Program-made: the position numbers and the translations under genes | Notes under the pieces: model-generated | Seen by the model: only the letters and a program-made list of their open reading frames with translations | Databases searched by the model: none | What the model was told of the DNA's origin: nothing | Origin: an uncultured Candidatus Melainabacteria bacterium | GTDB taxonomy: Bacteria > Cyanobacteriota > Vampirovibrionia > Gastranaerophilales > Gastranaerophilaceae | Assembly: GCA_934773085.1 (NCBI GenBank) | Contig: CAKVMU010000001.1 | Coordinates: 1 to 27,468 of the forward strand | Direction of reading: 5' to 3' | DNA: 27,468 nucleotides | Part shown: positions 6,812 through 14,283 of the stretch, one piece after another | Position numbering within the stretch: position 1 is the stretch's first letter | Layout of the letters: each line of letters opens with the position of its first letter

Positions 6812-7864
6812 TTATATCTGGGTTTTATTCTTAGTCAAGCTTGCTTTTAAGCCTCTAGCCAAATCGTGGCGACCGCTTTTTTCATAAATCGCAGTCATAG
6901 ATTCTAAGAATTTCAAATTATCTACATTCGGATTTGATTGATTTACCGGAGCTGTATTGACAGGAGTTGTGTGTTTTTTCACCTGTTGTTGAACAGCTGT
7001 TGCTACTTTTTGTTGCGGCATAGAGAAAGTTTGTGCAACACTTTCTTGAGGTGCTTGGCTCATGTAATTTCTTAATCTTGGGTTGTGGAATTGCATAGGT
7101 GCGCTTTCATAAGGATTACGATTTTCTCTCTGATATGCGTTCAATCCGTAATTAACAGTAGTAAACGGTTTTTCAACTGATTGATATGACGGCTGTTGTA
7201 CTCCTTTGTACATACTGATTTCTCTGTCATTCAAACTCTGAGTCAAACCAATTTGCATCTCAGGGCCTTTACGTCTGAACAAACGAACAACCGCAAATGC
7301 CAAAAGTCCAACCAAACCAAATGAGAAGAATTTTTGAGCTGTATCATTAGCGGTATCCTCGTCCATAGAATCCTTTATTGAATCTACTGCTTGTGATGCT
7401 TTTAATTTATTAAACAAGTTTGATGTTTTTTCAGATTGAAAATCTTCTTTGTAAATAGGAGCGTAACTTTCAATCGGATTACTCAATTTAAGTTTTTGAG
7501 AATCTGTTTTGACAGGTGCTGCTTGAGTTAAAGAATCAAATGTTACAGTAGCAGCTGAGGCATTTTCCGCTTGGAAGAATACACTAACACCGTTTCCGTT
7601 TGGTTCAACCATAACCGTATCAACATTGGACACATTATTGTAAACTGTATTTAATGTCTTTGAAGCTCTTATATCCTTCATTGTCAATGTAATTTTGTTC
7701 GGCGCTTGAACGACTTTTTTTACATCAACAGCCTTATCTGACACCAACACAATATTATAAGTATCTTTAACCGGCTCAATTTCTATAGATTGCAATACAT
7801 TTTCATCTGCAAATGCAGTTAAAGTTGATAAAACTATTCCAAAAAACAACAATACTCTCTTCAT
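6812..7864 (-). CDS. Exported membrane protein with AMIN-like domain
   Basis: The start is placed at the Met giving MKRVLLFFGIVLSTLTAFA, a clear signal peptide with cleavage after residue 19; a longer reading frame starting at 7951 would put 29 hydrophilic residues before it and is unlikely. Residues ~22-112 alternate short beta-strands (SIEIEPVKDTYNIVLVSDKA, NKITLTMKDI), resembling AMIN domains that target proteins to peptidoglycan or secretin complexes. A transmembrane helix follows at about 180-195 with RLFRRK after it, then a long Gln/Pro/Asn-rich region and a C-terminal helical segment (FLESMTAIYEKSGRHDLARGLKASL). Total 350 residues. The likely role is envelope-associated; AMIN is an inference from the strand pattern, not a strong motif. 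Confidence 0.6.
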   Translation of the reverse strand: MKRVLLFFGIVLSTLTAFADENVLQSIEIEPVKDTYNIVLVSDKAVDVKKVVQAPNKITLTMKDIRASKTLNTVYNNVSNVDTVMVEPNGNGVSVFFQAENASAATVTFDSLTQAAPVKTDSQKLKLSNPIESYAPIYKEDFQSEKTSNLFNKLKASQAVDSIKDSMDEDTANDTAQKFFSFGLVGLLAFAVVRLFRRKGPEMQIGLTQSLNDREISMYKGVQQPSYQSVEKPFTTVNYGLNAYQRENRNPYESAPMQFHNPRLRNYMSQAPQESVAQTFSMPQQKVATAVQQQVKKHTTPVNTAPVNQSNPNVDNLKFLESMTAIYEKSGRHDLARGLKASLTKNKTQI

Positions 7865-7945
7865 AAATATACATCTCTCTCCCTTGATAATAGTGTACAT
7901 GTTCGGCATGCCCACGACATCAATCAGAGGATTGAACTTTGTATA

Positions 7946-7957
7946 GACCATATGGTC
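7946..7957. promoter_or_regulatory. Perfect 12-bp palindrome GACCATATGGTC
   Basis: Located between the Fe-S gene end and the AMIN-like gene, about 80 bases before the latter's start. On the - strand it overlaps a TTGACC that could be a -35, with TTCAAT 17 bases on as a poor -10. The position suits a dimeric regulator, but the function is only inferred. Confidence 0.35.
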
Positions 7958-7972
7958 AATAGAGTGATTGTT

Positions 7973-9052
7973 TTATAACTCCTCTACATTGTCAGCCAGA
8001 AATTCCAGCATATCAAACACCCTGTAAGCGCCGAAAGAATAGGCATTCAATGCCACTTCGCAGCCAAGGCAAGATGTTAAGACATTTCTGACACCAGATT
8101 TAATAATATTTTCTCTTTTAGAATCAAACACTTTGCGCATAATTTTATATTCACTAACTTTTGATAAGCCGTTCAATCCGCAACAAGCATCAAAATCTTT
8201 CATCTCAACATAATTTAGATTTTTTGTATTTTTTAAAATCCACTCAACATCAGAATAATTATCAATATTGCAAGGTTTATGAAAAGTAACACTTACAGAA
8301 CGTTTGAGAGACAGCTCAACTCCAGAATTCTTTATATACTCATAAACATTACTGACTTTAATACCCAAAAGAAATTCTTTTGTATCCGCATCCACAGTCC
8401 ATCTTGCGTAATCTTTGAGTGTTTTTTCGCAGCTTGCACAAGTGGTTACGACTTCGTTAATTTTGTATTTTTTTAACACCGCAACATATTTATTCAAATA
8501 TTTTTCAAAAGTCTTAAAATCCCCCCTTGCAAAAAAAGGAATTCCGCAACAAGAAAAGGAAGGATTAACCACCTCCACTCCCAATGAATTCATAACTCTG
8601 ACAAGCGCAGAATCACCTTTTAGCTTTGTTCTGCAACCTCCAAAATACAAAACACTTTTTTCAAATTTCTTACTTTTTGTTTTCTTTGAAAACAAGTTCA
8701 TAAAATCTACAAAAAAACCAAACAAAAACTTTTCTTGCACAAATGAAATCATCTTCTCAAAAGGATGTGTCATAAAGTATTCGTGTTTAGCCGCAGCAAT
8801 GACATCCACAACATTAATCCCACTCGGACAAAATTTTGTACAAGCTCCACACTTCAAGCACAAATCCAAATATCGATTAATCGTCTTCGACATTTTTAAT
8901 TCACCGTTCAAAAGTGCTTTCAGCATTACGAACTGTCCACGTGACACGGTACAGTCATTCCCCGTAACCTTATAGATAGGACAACTTCCTTGACAAATCC
9001 CGCATCGTGAACATTTATCTATCTGTCTTTTAAATTCATTAAGCGACTTCAT
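7973..9052 (-). CDS. GlcF/LutA-like Fe-S oxidoreductase subunit
   Basis: A 359-residue protein with two ferredoxin-type 4Fe-4S motifs (C14/C17/C20/C24 followed by P; C65/C68/C71/C75 followed by P) and two cysteine-rich CCG domains (CCG at 168-170 with CASC at 205-208; CCG at 290-292 with SCLGC at 327-331). This is the layout of the glycolate oxidase Fe-S subunit (GlcF), lactate-utilisation LutA and the GlpC family, which pass electrons from a flavin dehydrogenase. No FAD subunit lies beside it in this window, so the substrate stays open. Start chosen at MKSLNEF: a longer frame beginning at 9121 would read through the pfp terminator. The promoter at 9059-9067 suggests leaderless mRNA. Confidence 0.8.
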   Translation of the reverse strand: MKSLNEFKRQIDKCSRCGICQGSCPIYKVTGNDCTVSRGQFVMLKALLNGELKMSKTINRYLDLCLKCGACTKFCPSGINVVDVIAAAKHEYFMTHPFEKMISFVQEKFLFGFFVDFMNLFSKKTKSKKFEKSVLYFGGCRTKLKGDSALVRVMNSLGVEVVNPSFSCCGIPFFARGDFKTFEKYLNKYVAVLKKYKINEVVTTCASCEKTLKDYARWTVDADTKEFLLGIKVSNVYEYIKNSGVELSLKRSVSVTFHKPCNIDNYSDVEWILKNTKNLNYVEMKDFDACCGLNGLSKVSEYKIMRKVFDSKRENIIKSGVRNVLTSCLGCEVALNAYSFGAYRVFDMLEFLADNVEEL

Positions 9053-9058
9053 ACTCAA

Positions 9059-9067
9059 ATTATAGCA
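9059..9067 (-). promoter_or_regulatory. Extended -10 promoter; leaderless start
   Basis: On the - strand TGCTATAAT (extended -10 plus a perfect -10) ends six bases before the ATG of the Fe-S gene. A start site the usual 6-7 bases downstream would fall on or next to the ATG, leaving no room for a Shine-Dalgarno sequence. The region upstream is occupied by the pfp terminator and no good -35 is seen. Confidence 0.55.
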
Positions 9068-9070
9068 CGA

Positions 9071-9113
9071 AGCACAAAAAGCGGGGGCGAAGCCTTTCAG
9101 GCTTCGCCCCCGC
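9071..9113 (-). terminator. Strong intrinsic terminator after pfp
   Basis: On the - strand GCGGGGGCGAAGCCT pairs perfectly with its complement across a 3-base loop and is followed by TTTTT. The 15-bp GC-rich stem is unusually strong for this AT-rich region and separates pfp from the Fe-S gene. Confidence 0.92.
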
Positions 9114-9132
9114 AAAATCATTTCAAACTGAC

Positions 9133-10812
9133 TTATACCTTAGCCAATTTACCGGCACTTTCAAGTTGCAATGTTACTGTTGTAATATCACAAACTGAAG
9201 ATGGTCCGAAGTACTGAATTGCACCAGGGAACAAGTATCTGTCATTCAAAGCCCAGTCTTCTCTGTTTTCTTCCAATTTCTTGAAAACAGGTCCGTCTAA
9301 TTCTACAAGAGCTTTCTTGATAACAGGTTTCATTTCACCGTGTCTTCTTTCCATATTCATCATCATTGTAAGTGGAACACCACCTGCAATCCAATCGTTA
9401 GCAGGTTCTGTAAGGTTTCTTACTGATGACAAGTAACCTGTCATTCCGAAGTTAATCAATGCAAATGCGTTGAAACCTAATGAGTAGCAGTAGTCTGCAT
9501 CAAAGTTTGAAGGAAACGCACAACGACCTTCGTAACCAAAGAAGTGAGATTGTGTAGAGAATTTACCAGAATATTTTCCTTCTTTCTTCAATGTAGCTAA
9601 TTTTTCTTCAATCATTGAAATCAAAAGTTTTTCAGTTTCAATTTTTGATACCTGAACATTACCGTGTGGGTCTCTGTCCATCAACAATTGAGATTTAATC
9701 AATGCCGGAAGAGATTTGAATACGCTTGAGTTTTCGCTTGAAAGTGTGTTTTCAATAATAGCAATCTTTTCTGCATCTGTACCATTAGAATATTTTGAAT
9801 CCTTTTCTAAAGTTGACATAATATCGTTTAAGTTTGCAATCATTGATTTAAGTTCAGGTACAAACTCAATCAAACCTTCCGGAATTACTGCGATACCAAA
9901 GTTTTTACCCATTTCAGAACGTTTAACAATAATGTCTGTCATATAGTTGATAATTGAAGCCAATGACATTTTCTTTTGTTCAACTTCTTCTGAAATCAAA
10001 GTGATATTCGGTTGAGTTTGAAGAGCAGCTTCCAAAGCTACGTGAGAAGCACTTCTGCCCATAATTTTTACAAAGTGCCAGTATTTTTTAGCTGAGTTAG
10101 CGTCTCTTTCAATGTTACCGATTAATTCACCGTAAGTTTTTGTAGCTGTATCAAAACCGAATGAAATTTCGATTTGTTCGTTTTTCAAGTCGCCATCAAT
10201 TGTCTTAGGGCAACCGATAACTTGGATTCCTGCATTGTGAGCAACAAACCATTCAGCCAAAAGAGCTGCATTAGTGTTTGAATCATCACCACCGATAATT
10301 ACAACAGCAGAAATGTTCAATTTTTTGCATACTTCCCAAGCAGATTGGAATTGCTCTTCTGTTTCCAATTTAGTTCTGCCTGAACCGATAATATCGAATC
10401 CGCCGGTATTTCTGTAATCATTAATAAATTCATCATTGAATTCTACATATTCACCTTCGATAATACCGCTTGGACCGCCCAAGAAGCCGTATAAATTATT
10501 GTTAGAATTAGCTTGTTTTAAAGCATCGTATAAACCTGCGATAACGTTATGTCCGCCCGGAGCTTGACCGCCTGACAAAATAACACCAACATTTCTTTGT
10601 TCACTGTGACGTGATTCTGTTGATGTTTGGAACGTTACGGTTGGTTTTCCGTAAGTATTTTTGAATAAAGCTTTAATTTCATCTTGATTGGCAACTGATT
10701 CTGTTGCAGAGCCTTCATTTGATACAAGATGATTAATACCGTTTGCCAGAGAAGCCGGAAGCTTTGGCTGGTATTTCAATCTTTCAATTTGTAATGGTGA
10801 TAAATTTGTCAT
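9133..10812 (-). CDS. pfp: Pyrophosphate-dependent 6-phosphofructokinase
   Basis: A 559-residue enzyme that phosphorylates fructose 6-phosphate using PPi in a reversible step of glycolysis/gluconeogenesis. Motifs: GGQAPGGHN (residues 81-89), GGDDS (174-178; the second Asp in place of Gly is the mark of PPi use), PKTIDGD (202-208; Lys also typical of PPi enzymes) and MGRSASH. The length matches the long PFP clade. Start chosen at MTNLSPLQ, preceded by AAAGGA; an upstream Met at 10848 lacks a ribosome site and lies on the promoter. The gene is monocistronic, with its own promoter (10840-10867) and strong terminator. PPi use suits an energy-limited fermenter. Confidence 0.93.
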   Translation of the reverse strand: MTNLSPLQIERLKYQPKLPASLANGINHLVSNEGSATESVANQDEIKALFKNTYGKPTVTFQTSTESRHSEQRNVGVILSGGQAPGGHNVIAGLYDALKQANSNNNLYGFLGGPSGIIEGEYVEFNDEFINDYRNTGGFDIIGSGRTKLETEEQFQSAWEVCKKLNISAVVIIGGDDSNTNAALLAEWFVAHNAGIQVIGCPKTIDGDLKNEQIEISFGFDTATKTYGELIGNIERDANSAKKYWHFVKIMGRSASHVALEAALQTQPNITLISEEVEQKKMSLASIINYMTDIIVKRSEMGKNFGIAVIPEGLIEFVPELKSMIANLNDIMSTLEKDSKYSNGTDAEKIAIIENTLSSENSSVFKSLPALIKSQLLMDRDPHGNVQVSKIETEKLLISMIEEKLATLKKEGKYSGKFSTQSHFFGYEGRCAFPSNFDADYCYSLGFNAFALINFGMTGYLSSVRNLTEPANDWIAGGVPLTMMMNMERRHGEMKPVIKKALVELDGPVFKKLEENREDWALNDRYLFPGAIQYFGPSSVCDITTVTLQLESAGKLAKV

Positions 10813-10839
10813 AAAAGTTTCCTTTCTTCTTTTGACTAA

Positions 10840-10867
10840 ATTATACATTAAACAAGAGATTTGTTAA
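10840..10867 (-). promoter_or_regulatory. pfp promoter
   Basis: On the - strand TTAACA (10862-10867) and a perfect TATAAT (10840-10845) are separated by 16 bases. Predicted start near 10833, leaving about 20 bases that include the Shine-Dalgarno sequence. Confidence 0.6.
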
Positions 10868-10935
10868 CACATTTGATTAGCAAAAGTTAGAAAAGAGACT
10901 TAAAGAGCGCAAAATGAACCATGAATTCTTACAAA

Positions 10936-11730
10936 TCAATGACCATTCAAAAGTAAGAGACTTGCCCAAATGACAATAATTCCGGACATAATACCTGTGA
11001 TTGCATAGTGCCAATCCCCATATTCGTGAGATAGCGGGAGCAGTGTGTCAAATGCGATATAAATCATTATACCTACGACCATTGCCATAAAAAATCCAAC
11101 AAACATTTGCGGCAAGAACAGATATAACAAACCCATTCCGATAACGGCACCTAAAGGTTCTGTCATCCCGGTCCAGAAAGAATACCAGATTGCTTTTCTT
11201 TTTTTACCAGTCGCATGATAGATTGGTAACGCAACGGCAATACCTTCCGGAATATTATGAAGAGCAATCGCAAAAGCGACTGGAATTCCGAGGGTAAGAT
11301 TTTGAGAAGAAACTAAAAAGGTTCCTAAGCCTTCCGGAAAATTGTGCACTGCGATAGCAATTGCAGTCAGGATACCAGCTCTTTTAATATGAGAGTGGCT
11401 TCTTGCTTCTGCATCTTCTTGAAACATTTCTTCTTCAATATGGTCTGGAATAAATACGTCAATAATTTTAGAGATAATTACACCGACGATGAATCCGAAA
11501 AACACCACCCAAGAATAATTTGTCGGATAGTAATTTTTCAAAAGCTCTGCAGATGAAGTTAAAATTTCTGTAAAAGAAATAAAAATCATTACACCGGCAG
11601 AGAATCCTAAACCCAACGATAGAGATTTCATGCTATTTTTATTAACAAAAAAAGTTATAAACCCGCCAAGAACCGTTGTAATTCCGGCAAGCAGAGTCAT
11701 TAAAAGAGGTATCTTCCAGTTATCAATCAT
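10936..11730 (-). CDS. zupT: ZIP family metal transporter (ZupT-like)
   Basis: A 264-residue inner-membrane protein with about eight transmembrane helices. The two metal-site signatures HNFPEG and HNIPEG lie in the consecutive helices that form the ZIP transport path; a His/Asp/Glu-rich cytoplasmic loop (PDHIEEEMFQEDAEARSHSH) precedes them. Length and motifs match ZupT, which imports Zn2+ and other divalent cations. The start ATG has AAAGGA eight bases upstream and an extended -10 promoter at 11754-11762. The stop is TGA. A terminator and a repeat lie just upstream of the promoter, so it is transcribed alone. Confidence 0.9.
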   Translation of the reverse strand: MIDNWKIPLLMTLLAGITTVLGGFITFFVNKNSMKSLSLGLGFSAGVMIFISFTEILTSSAELLKNYYPTNYSWVVFFGFIVGVIISKIIDVFIPDHIEEEMFQEDAEARSHSHIKRAGILTAIAIAVHNFPEGLGTFLVSSQNLTLGIPVAFAIALHNIPEGIAVALPIYHATGKKRKAIWYSFWTGMTEPLGAVIGMGLLYLFLPQMFVGFFMAMVVGIMIYIAFDTLLPLSHEYGDWHYAITGIMSGIIVIWASLLLLNGH

Positions 11731-11753
11731 TATATTTTATCCTTTGCATAAAA

Positions 11754-11762
11754 ATTATATCA
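11754..11762 (-). promoter_or_regulatory. zupT extended -10 promoter
   Basis: On the - strand TGATATAAT, an extended -10 with a perfect TATAAT, lies about 24 bases before the zupT ATG. It is downstream of the terminator at 11771-11797, showing that this terminator ends a different transcript. Confidence 0.55.
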
Positions 11763-11770
11763 TAAAGAAT

Positions 11771-11797
11771 AAAAAGAGAGCCTCAAAAAGAGGCTCT
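11771..11797 (-). terminator. Intrinsic terminator downstream of repeat copy 2
   Basis: On the - strand AGAGCCTC pairs with GAGGCTCT (8 bp, 5-base loop), followed by CTTTTT. No annotated - strand gene lies directly upstream, only the 43-bp repeat. Confidence 0.7.
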
Positions 11798-11839
11798 TGG
11801 AATTAAGAATAGCTGGAAGTATGAAAAAGATTTAATAAT
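11797..11839 (-). repeat. 43-bp repeat, copy 2
   Basis: Identical to 1761-1803 over 43 bases and likewise abutting a - strand terminator. The two copies diverge at once on both sides. In this copy a TATAAT-like sequence sits just upstream on the - strand with a weak TTTAAA 16 bases further, a possible small-RNA promoter not shared by copy 1. Confidence 0.7.
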
Positions 11840-11923
11840 TATATTTAACCCGAATTTCCTTTAAAACACTATTAGCATGACGGTTAGTTTTTATGTTAGC
11901 CGATTGGATATAAAAAAAAGCGC

Positions 11924-11952
11924 TTGCAAATTTTTTTTCAGCGTATTATATT
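11924..11952 (+). promoter_or_regulatory. tRNA-Asp promoter
   Basis: TTGCAA (11924-11929) and TATATT (11947-11952) are separated by 17 bases and end about 20 bases before the tRNA, giving a short 5' leader. Confidence 0.6.
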
Positions 11953-11971
11953 AAACAAGTGACAGAAATAC

Positions 11972-12048
11972 GGGAGCGTAGCTCAGTTGGTTAGAGCGCT
12001 TGCCTGTCACGCAAGAGGTCGCGAGTTCGAGCCTCGTCGTTCCCGCCA
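11972..12048 (+). tRNA. tRNA-Asp(GTC)
   Basis: A complete cloverleaf with encoded CCA. Acceptor GGGAGCG pairs with CGTTCCC (one G-T), D-arm GCTCAGTTGGTTAGAGC, anticodon stem CTTGC/GCAAG with loop CTGTCAC giving anticodon GTC, and T-arm GCGAG-TTCGAGC-CTCGT. G is the discriminator base, as expected for Asp. It is followed by an intrinsic terminator at 12059-12089 and by partial copies of its own 3' end. Confidence 0.96.
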
Positions 12049-12050
12049 TT
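12030..12050 (+). repeat. tRNA 3'-end repeat, copy 1 (in tRNA-Asp)
   Basis: The last part of tRNA-Asp, including CCA and two further bases (21 bp), is repeated exactly at 12250-12270; its first 12 bases occur again at 12459-12470. Copy spacing is 220 and 209 bases. This resembles the att duplications left by elements that integrate at tRNA 3' ends. Confidence 0.75.
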
Positions 12051-12058
12051 TACAAAAA

Positions 12059-12089
12059 AATAAGTCCACTTGTTGGGCTTATTTTTTTT
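12059..12089 (+). terminator. tRNA-Asp terminator
   Basis: AATAAGTCC pairs with GGGCTTATT (9 bp, one G-T), followed by eight T, starting ten bases after the tRNA CCA. Confidence 0.85.
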
Positions 12090-12099
12090 GTCAAAAGAT

Positions 12100-12270
12100 A
12101 TGGAACAAAGAGGGAAGAACTCGCCGCAGGTTGTTCTAAACCTGCCCGAGGTCGAACGAGGAGCGAGCAGAGGCTGAAGTGCTTTTGCCAAAGATTGAAA
12201 ATCTGTCGGCAAAACACGAAATTGCCGTTTTATGCGAGCGACTCAAGACAGCCTCGTCGTTCCCGCCATT
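12100..12270 (+). ncRNA. Module A: possible structured RNA ending in a tRNA 3' copy
   Basis: A GC-richer segment with several perfect hairpins: GCAGGTT/AACCTGC with a 6-base loop, and TTTTGCC/GGCAAAA enclosing AGATT/AATCT. It ends with the 21-bp tRNA-Asp 3' copy including CCGCCA, and a terminator follows directly. GGGAA near its left end could pair with TTCCC of the tRNA copy. It lacks the T-loop and anticodon parts, so it is not a tRNA. It could be a small RNA, or the remnant of an element that integrated at the tRNA. Confidence 0.3.
12250..12270 (+). repeat. tRNA 3'-end repeat, copy 2
   Basis: An exact 21-bp copy of 12030-12050, placed just before the terminator at 12276-12302. The sequence before it does not match the tRNA. 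Confidence 0.75.
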
Positions 12271-12275
12271 AAAAA

Positions 12276-12302
12276 GAGAGTCCGTAAGGGCTCTTTTTTT
12301 TA
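12276..12302 (+). terminator. Terminator after module A
   Basis: AGAGTCC pairs with GGGCTCT (7 bp, loop GTAA, one G-T), followed by eight T. It shares the AGTCC...GGGCT core with the tRNA terminator, as if tRNA end plus terminator had been duplicated together. Confidence 0.8.
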
Positions 12303-12304
12303 TG

Positions 12305-12476
12305 GCTGAATTGATATTGGCGAGAGTCGCTTTTTGCGAGTTCGGCGGATTTCCGTACGTATTGAGCGAAGCGAAATTCGGATAGCGAGGAAATTGAGCC
12401 GGCTTGAACCCGAAGGTTCAAAGGCGAAACTTTCCGAGCGTGGAGGAAATCCAAGACGAGCCTCGTCGTTTTTTAT
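12305..12476 (+). ncRNA. Module B: nested hairpin RNA candidate
   Basis: Nested complementary segments: GGATTTCC (12347-12354) with GGAAATCC (12445-12452), inside it GGAAA (12389-12393) with TTTCC (12431-12435), inside that GCC/GGC (12398-12400/12423-12425) and a 7-bp hairpin TTGAACC-CGAA-GGTTCAA (12404-12421). The 3' end forms GACGA/TCGTC followed by six T, a terminator made from the third tRNA-like copy. The ordered nesting in a GC-richer segment supports a transcribed structured RNA; no known family is recognised. Confidence 0.35.
12459..12470 (+). repeat. tRNA 3'-end repeat, copy 3 (short)
   Basis: AGCCTCGTCGTT matches the first 12 bases of the 21-bp repeat; the preceding bases CAAGAC also match copy 2 with a one-base shift. 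Instead of CCCGCCA it continues as a T-run. Confidence 0.6.
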
Positions 12477-12477
12477 C

Positions 12478-12504
12478 AAAAAAAGGTGCGCATGTTTGCG
12501 CACC
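12478..12504 (-). terminator. Second terminator for the 12615 gene
   Basis: GGTGCGCA pairs with TGCGCACC (8 bp, 4-base loop); on the - strand seven T follow. It backs up the terminator at 12530-12565. Confidence 0.75.
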
Positions 12505-12529
12505 CTACTTACTTCAGATTGATTTTTGT

Positions 12530-12565
12530 AAAAAAAAGGGGATTGATATTGTCAAATCCCTCTTT
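12530..12565 (-). terminator. Terminator of the zinc-ribbon gene
   Basis: On the - strand GGGATT/AATCCC forms a hairpin with a 10-base loop and is followed by eight T. It lies about 50 bases after the stop at 12615. Confidence 0.8.
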
Positions 12566-12614
12566 TAAAGCTATTCTTATCAAATTGGTTGATTCTAAAA
12601 CCCTCTTAACACGT

Positions 12615-14090
12615 CTAGTAATCAAAATGCTCTTTACCCCAGTTGATATTCTTATTTTCATTAAAAAACTTATTTATTGTATTAAGCTCTACCTTTGAGC
12701 ATTTGCTATTATCACCCAAATTAGCTTTTTCAAAACACATAATGGAAACATCCTTTAAGACTAAAGATTTAGGCATCCCTGTATCAGTATATAGAGGTTC
12801 TGGAATATCATCAACATAATGCGTTTCTTTACTCAACTTATCAAAATAATTATTAATTGACTTATTTTCTTTTGTTGAACAAGTAGGTATCTCACCATCT
12901 ATGTAACCTTCTAAATCTAACATTCTTAGATAGGCTTCTGCACATGCCTTTGATACCCCGAATTCCTTTGCTAGTTCTTTAATTCGCTCCTTATGATATT
13001 TTTCAATCGCTTTTGTCAATTTAGCTTCTTCTAGTTCAGCTTTTGGATTTTTTTCATATACTCCCGTGCTTAGTTTGAGAGACTCATAAACAATATCGTC
13101 CAAGTTAAAAAATCCTACCATACCTTTTGGAATAATTTGTCCACTAAGCTCTACTTGCCATTCTCGTTGCTTTACTTGAGATGCAAATTTAGTTAAAGCA
13201 TCCGAATCTTTTGAACAAAAATAACGCTCATCTTCCTGAAAGATACTCAGGTAAATACAATATTCGTTTTCTCCTTCTCCTAGATACGTTGTAACAACCG
13301 GAATTTCAATTTTTTCTCCAGTAAGTGGATTTGTTAAAACTATTTTATCATCGAATAAATTAGGAAATAAATTAACACAAATCAATGCTCCGATAACAGC
13401 AAGCCCAAGCTGCCAAACGACACTCCAGCCTGAATTTGTAATTTTATTTTGTGGTTTACTTACCAAATCACCTTTTAGTGGTGGTACAGAAGCATTTTGT
13501 GCCAACCGACTTCCTTTAGAATTTACAATTTGCTCAAATAAGCAGTTCAAATAGGTAATTGCATTTTCATCAAATTCTACACCAGTCCCCATTCGTATCA
13601 AACCAACCACAGTATTATTTATCATTAATTGGTGACCAACATAAGCAGTACCTATACAGTGGTCGTGTTCAGCGATGCTCAACTGATTAACATTTTGCAA
13701 CTCAAAACTTCCCTCTATTTTTTTGCAAAAATTTGCCGTGAGTCCAGTCCAAAAACTATCAGGAAGTGCCTTATAATAAATCTTTTTATCCGTTATCAAA
13801 ATTCGGGTTTTCAAATCATAAAACAAGCTTTTCTTATATAAGAGTAAAAGGGGGTTCTCACCCTCATCATATACAAGCCCGCTTTCTTTAATTTTTTCAT
13901 CTGTCAGATTAGACTTTACATTAATACAATCAGTATTTAAAATATTGCTATTTATATAATTTTCAATCGTTTGTTGAATGCTTATATTTTCCTGTTTTTC
14001 TTCTAACCATTCACCACAATGTTTACACTTTTTAGCTTCTTTTAATATTTCTTCTCCGCAATATGGACACTTTTTTGTTTCATCAGTCAT
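12615..14090 (-). CDS. Zinc-ribbon membrane protein of unknown function
   Basis: A 491-residue protein. Residues 8-25 form a zinc ribbon (CPYC...CKHC). Residues ~80-190 hold a strand-rich region (RILITDKKIYYKAL) that recalls bacterial PH-like domains. A transmembrane helix spans about 222-244. The C-terminal ~240 residues include an acidic, beta-rich part and a helical part (KAELEEAKLTKAIEKYHKERIKELAKEFGVSKACAEAYL) that may fold as a helix-turn-helix, then a low-complexity tail. The layout fits a membrane sensor with a cytoplasmic zinc ribbon. The start has GGAGT upstream. It is divergent from an XRE regulator, with 23-bp direct repeats between them, and ends at strong tandem terminators. I do not recognise the family. 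Confidence 0.55.
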   Translation of the reverse strand: MTDETKKCPYCGEEILKEAKKCKHCGEWLEEKQENISIQQTIENYINSNILNTDCINVKSNLTDEKIKESGLVYDEGENPLLLLYKKSLFYDLKTRILITDKKIYYKALPDSFWTGLTANFCKKIEGSFELQNVNQLSIAEHDHCIGTAYVGHQLMINNTVVGLIRMGTGVEFDENAITYLNCLFEQIVNSKGSRLAQNASVPPLKGDLVSKPQNKITNSGWSVVWQLGLAVIGALICVNLFPNLFDDKIVLTNPLTGEKIEIPVVTTYLGEGENEYCIYLSIFQEDERYFCSKDSDALTKFASQVKQREWQVELSGQIIPKGMVGFFNLDDIVYESLKLSTGVYEKNPKAELEEAKLTKAIEKYHKERIKELAKEFGVSKACAEAYLRMLDLEGYIDGEIPTCSTKENKSINNYFDKLSKETHYVDDIPEPLYTDTGMPKSLVLKDVSIMCFEKANLGDNSKCSKVELNTINKFFNENKNINWGKEHFDY

Positions 14091-14138
14091 TAATCACTCC
14101 TTTTCATTAATTGCATCGACTTAAACAAACACAGAATA

Positions 14139-14161
14139 TTACATTAGGATAAGAATTTATG
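14139..14161. repeat. Direct repeat 1 in the divergent promoter region
   Basis: Matches 14191-14213 at about 19 of 23 positions (both begin TTACATTA, then ATA, GAATT, ATG), with starts 52 bases apart, five helical turns. Likely paired binding sites for the adjacent XRE regulator. Confidence 0.45.
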
Positions 14162-14190
14162 ACAAAATTCCATGTTATTTGTCTATAAGT

Positions 14191-14213
14191 TTACATTAAA
14201 ATAGGAATTAATG
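14191..14213. repeat. Direct repeat 2 in the divergent promoter region
   Basis: Partner of 14139-14161. A further inverted repeat, CCTTAGT (14226-14232) and ACTAAGG (14269-14275), flanks the likely promoter of the XRE gene, and its right arm contains the Shine-Dalgarno sequence. Confidence 0.45.
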
Positions 14214-14283
14214 CAAATTAATTAACCTTAGTATGCGTTTATAAAATTCATATCGTTATGTATTATGAACTAAGGAATTTGTT

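Larger units (their letters stand above)
12049..12614. other. 566-bp gene-free stretch: tRNA-linked modules and convergent terminators
   Basis: No convincing coding sequence. From left to right: the tRNA terminator (12059-12089), a GC-richer hairpin-rich module (~12100-12270), a second terminator (12276-12302), a second hairpin-rich module (~12305-12476), and two - strand terminators (12478-12504, 12530-12565) serving the gene ending at 12615. Short reading frames here cross the tRNA and hairpins and look spurious. Confidence 0.6.

Noticed and set aside
8415..8975. 186-residue + strand frame
   Set aside because: Entirely antisense to the Fe-S subunit gene, whose Cys motifs show that the - strand is the coding one.
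9053..9121. Longer N-terminus for the Fe-S protein (start at 9121)
   Set aside because: It would translate the perfect terminator hairpin of pfp; the promoter maps after that point.
11991..12212. - strand frame over tRNA-Asp reading ...NDEARTRDLLRDRQAL
   Set aside because: This is the familiar antisense translation of a tRNA-Asp gene and crosses the terminator; not a gene.
12100..12302. tmRNA or other tRNA-like RNA in module A
   Set aside because: Far too short for tmRNA, with no T-loop and no tag reading frame; only the acceptor 3' part is copied.
12000..12522. Several short overlapping frames in the tRNA-Asp downstream region
   Set aside because: They run across tRNA, hairpins and terminators, have no ribosome sites, and occur on both strands, as expected for GC-richer non-coding DNA.
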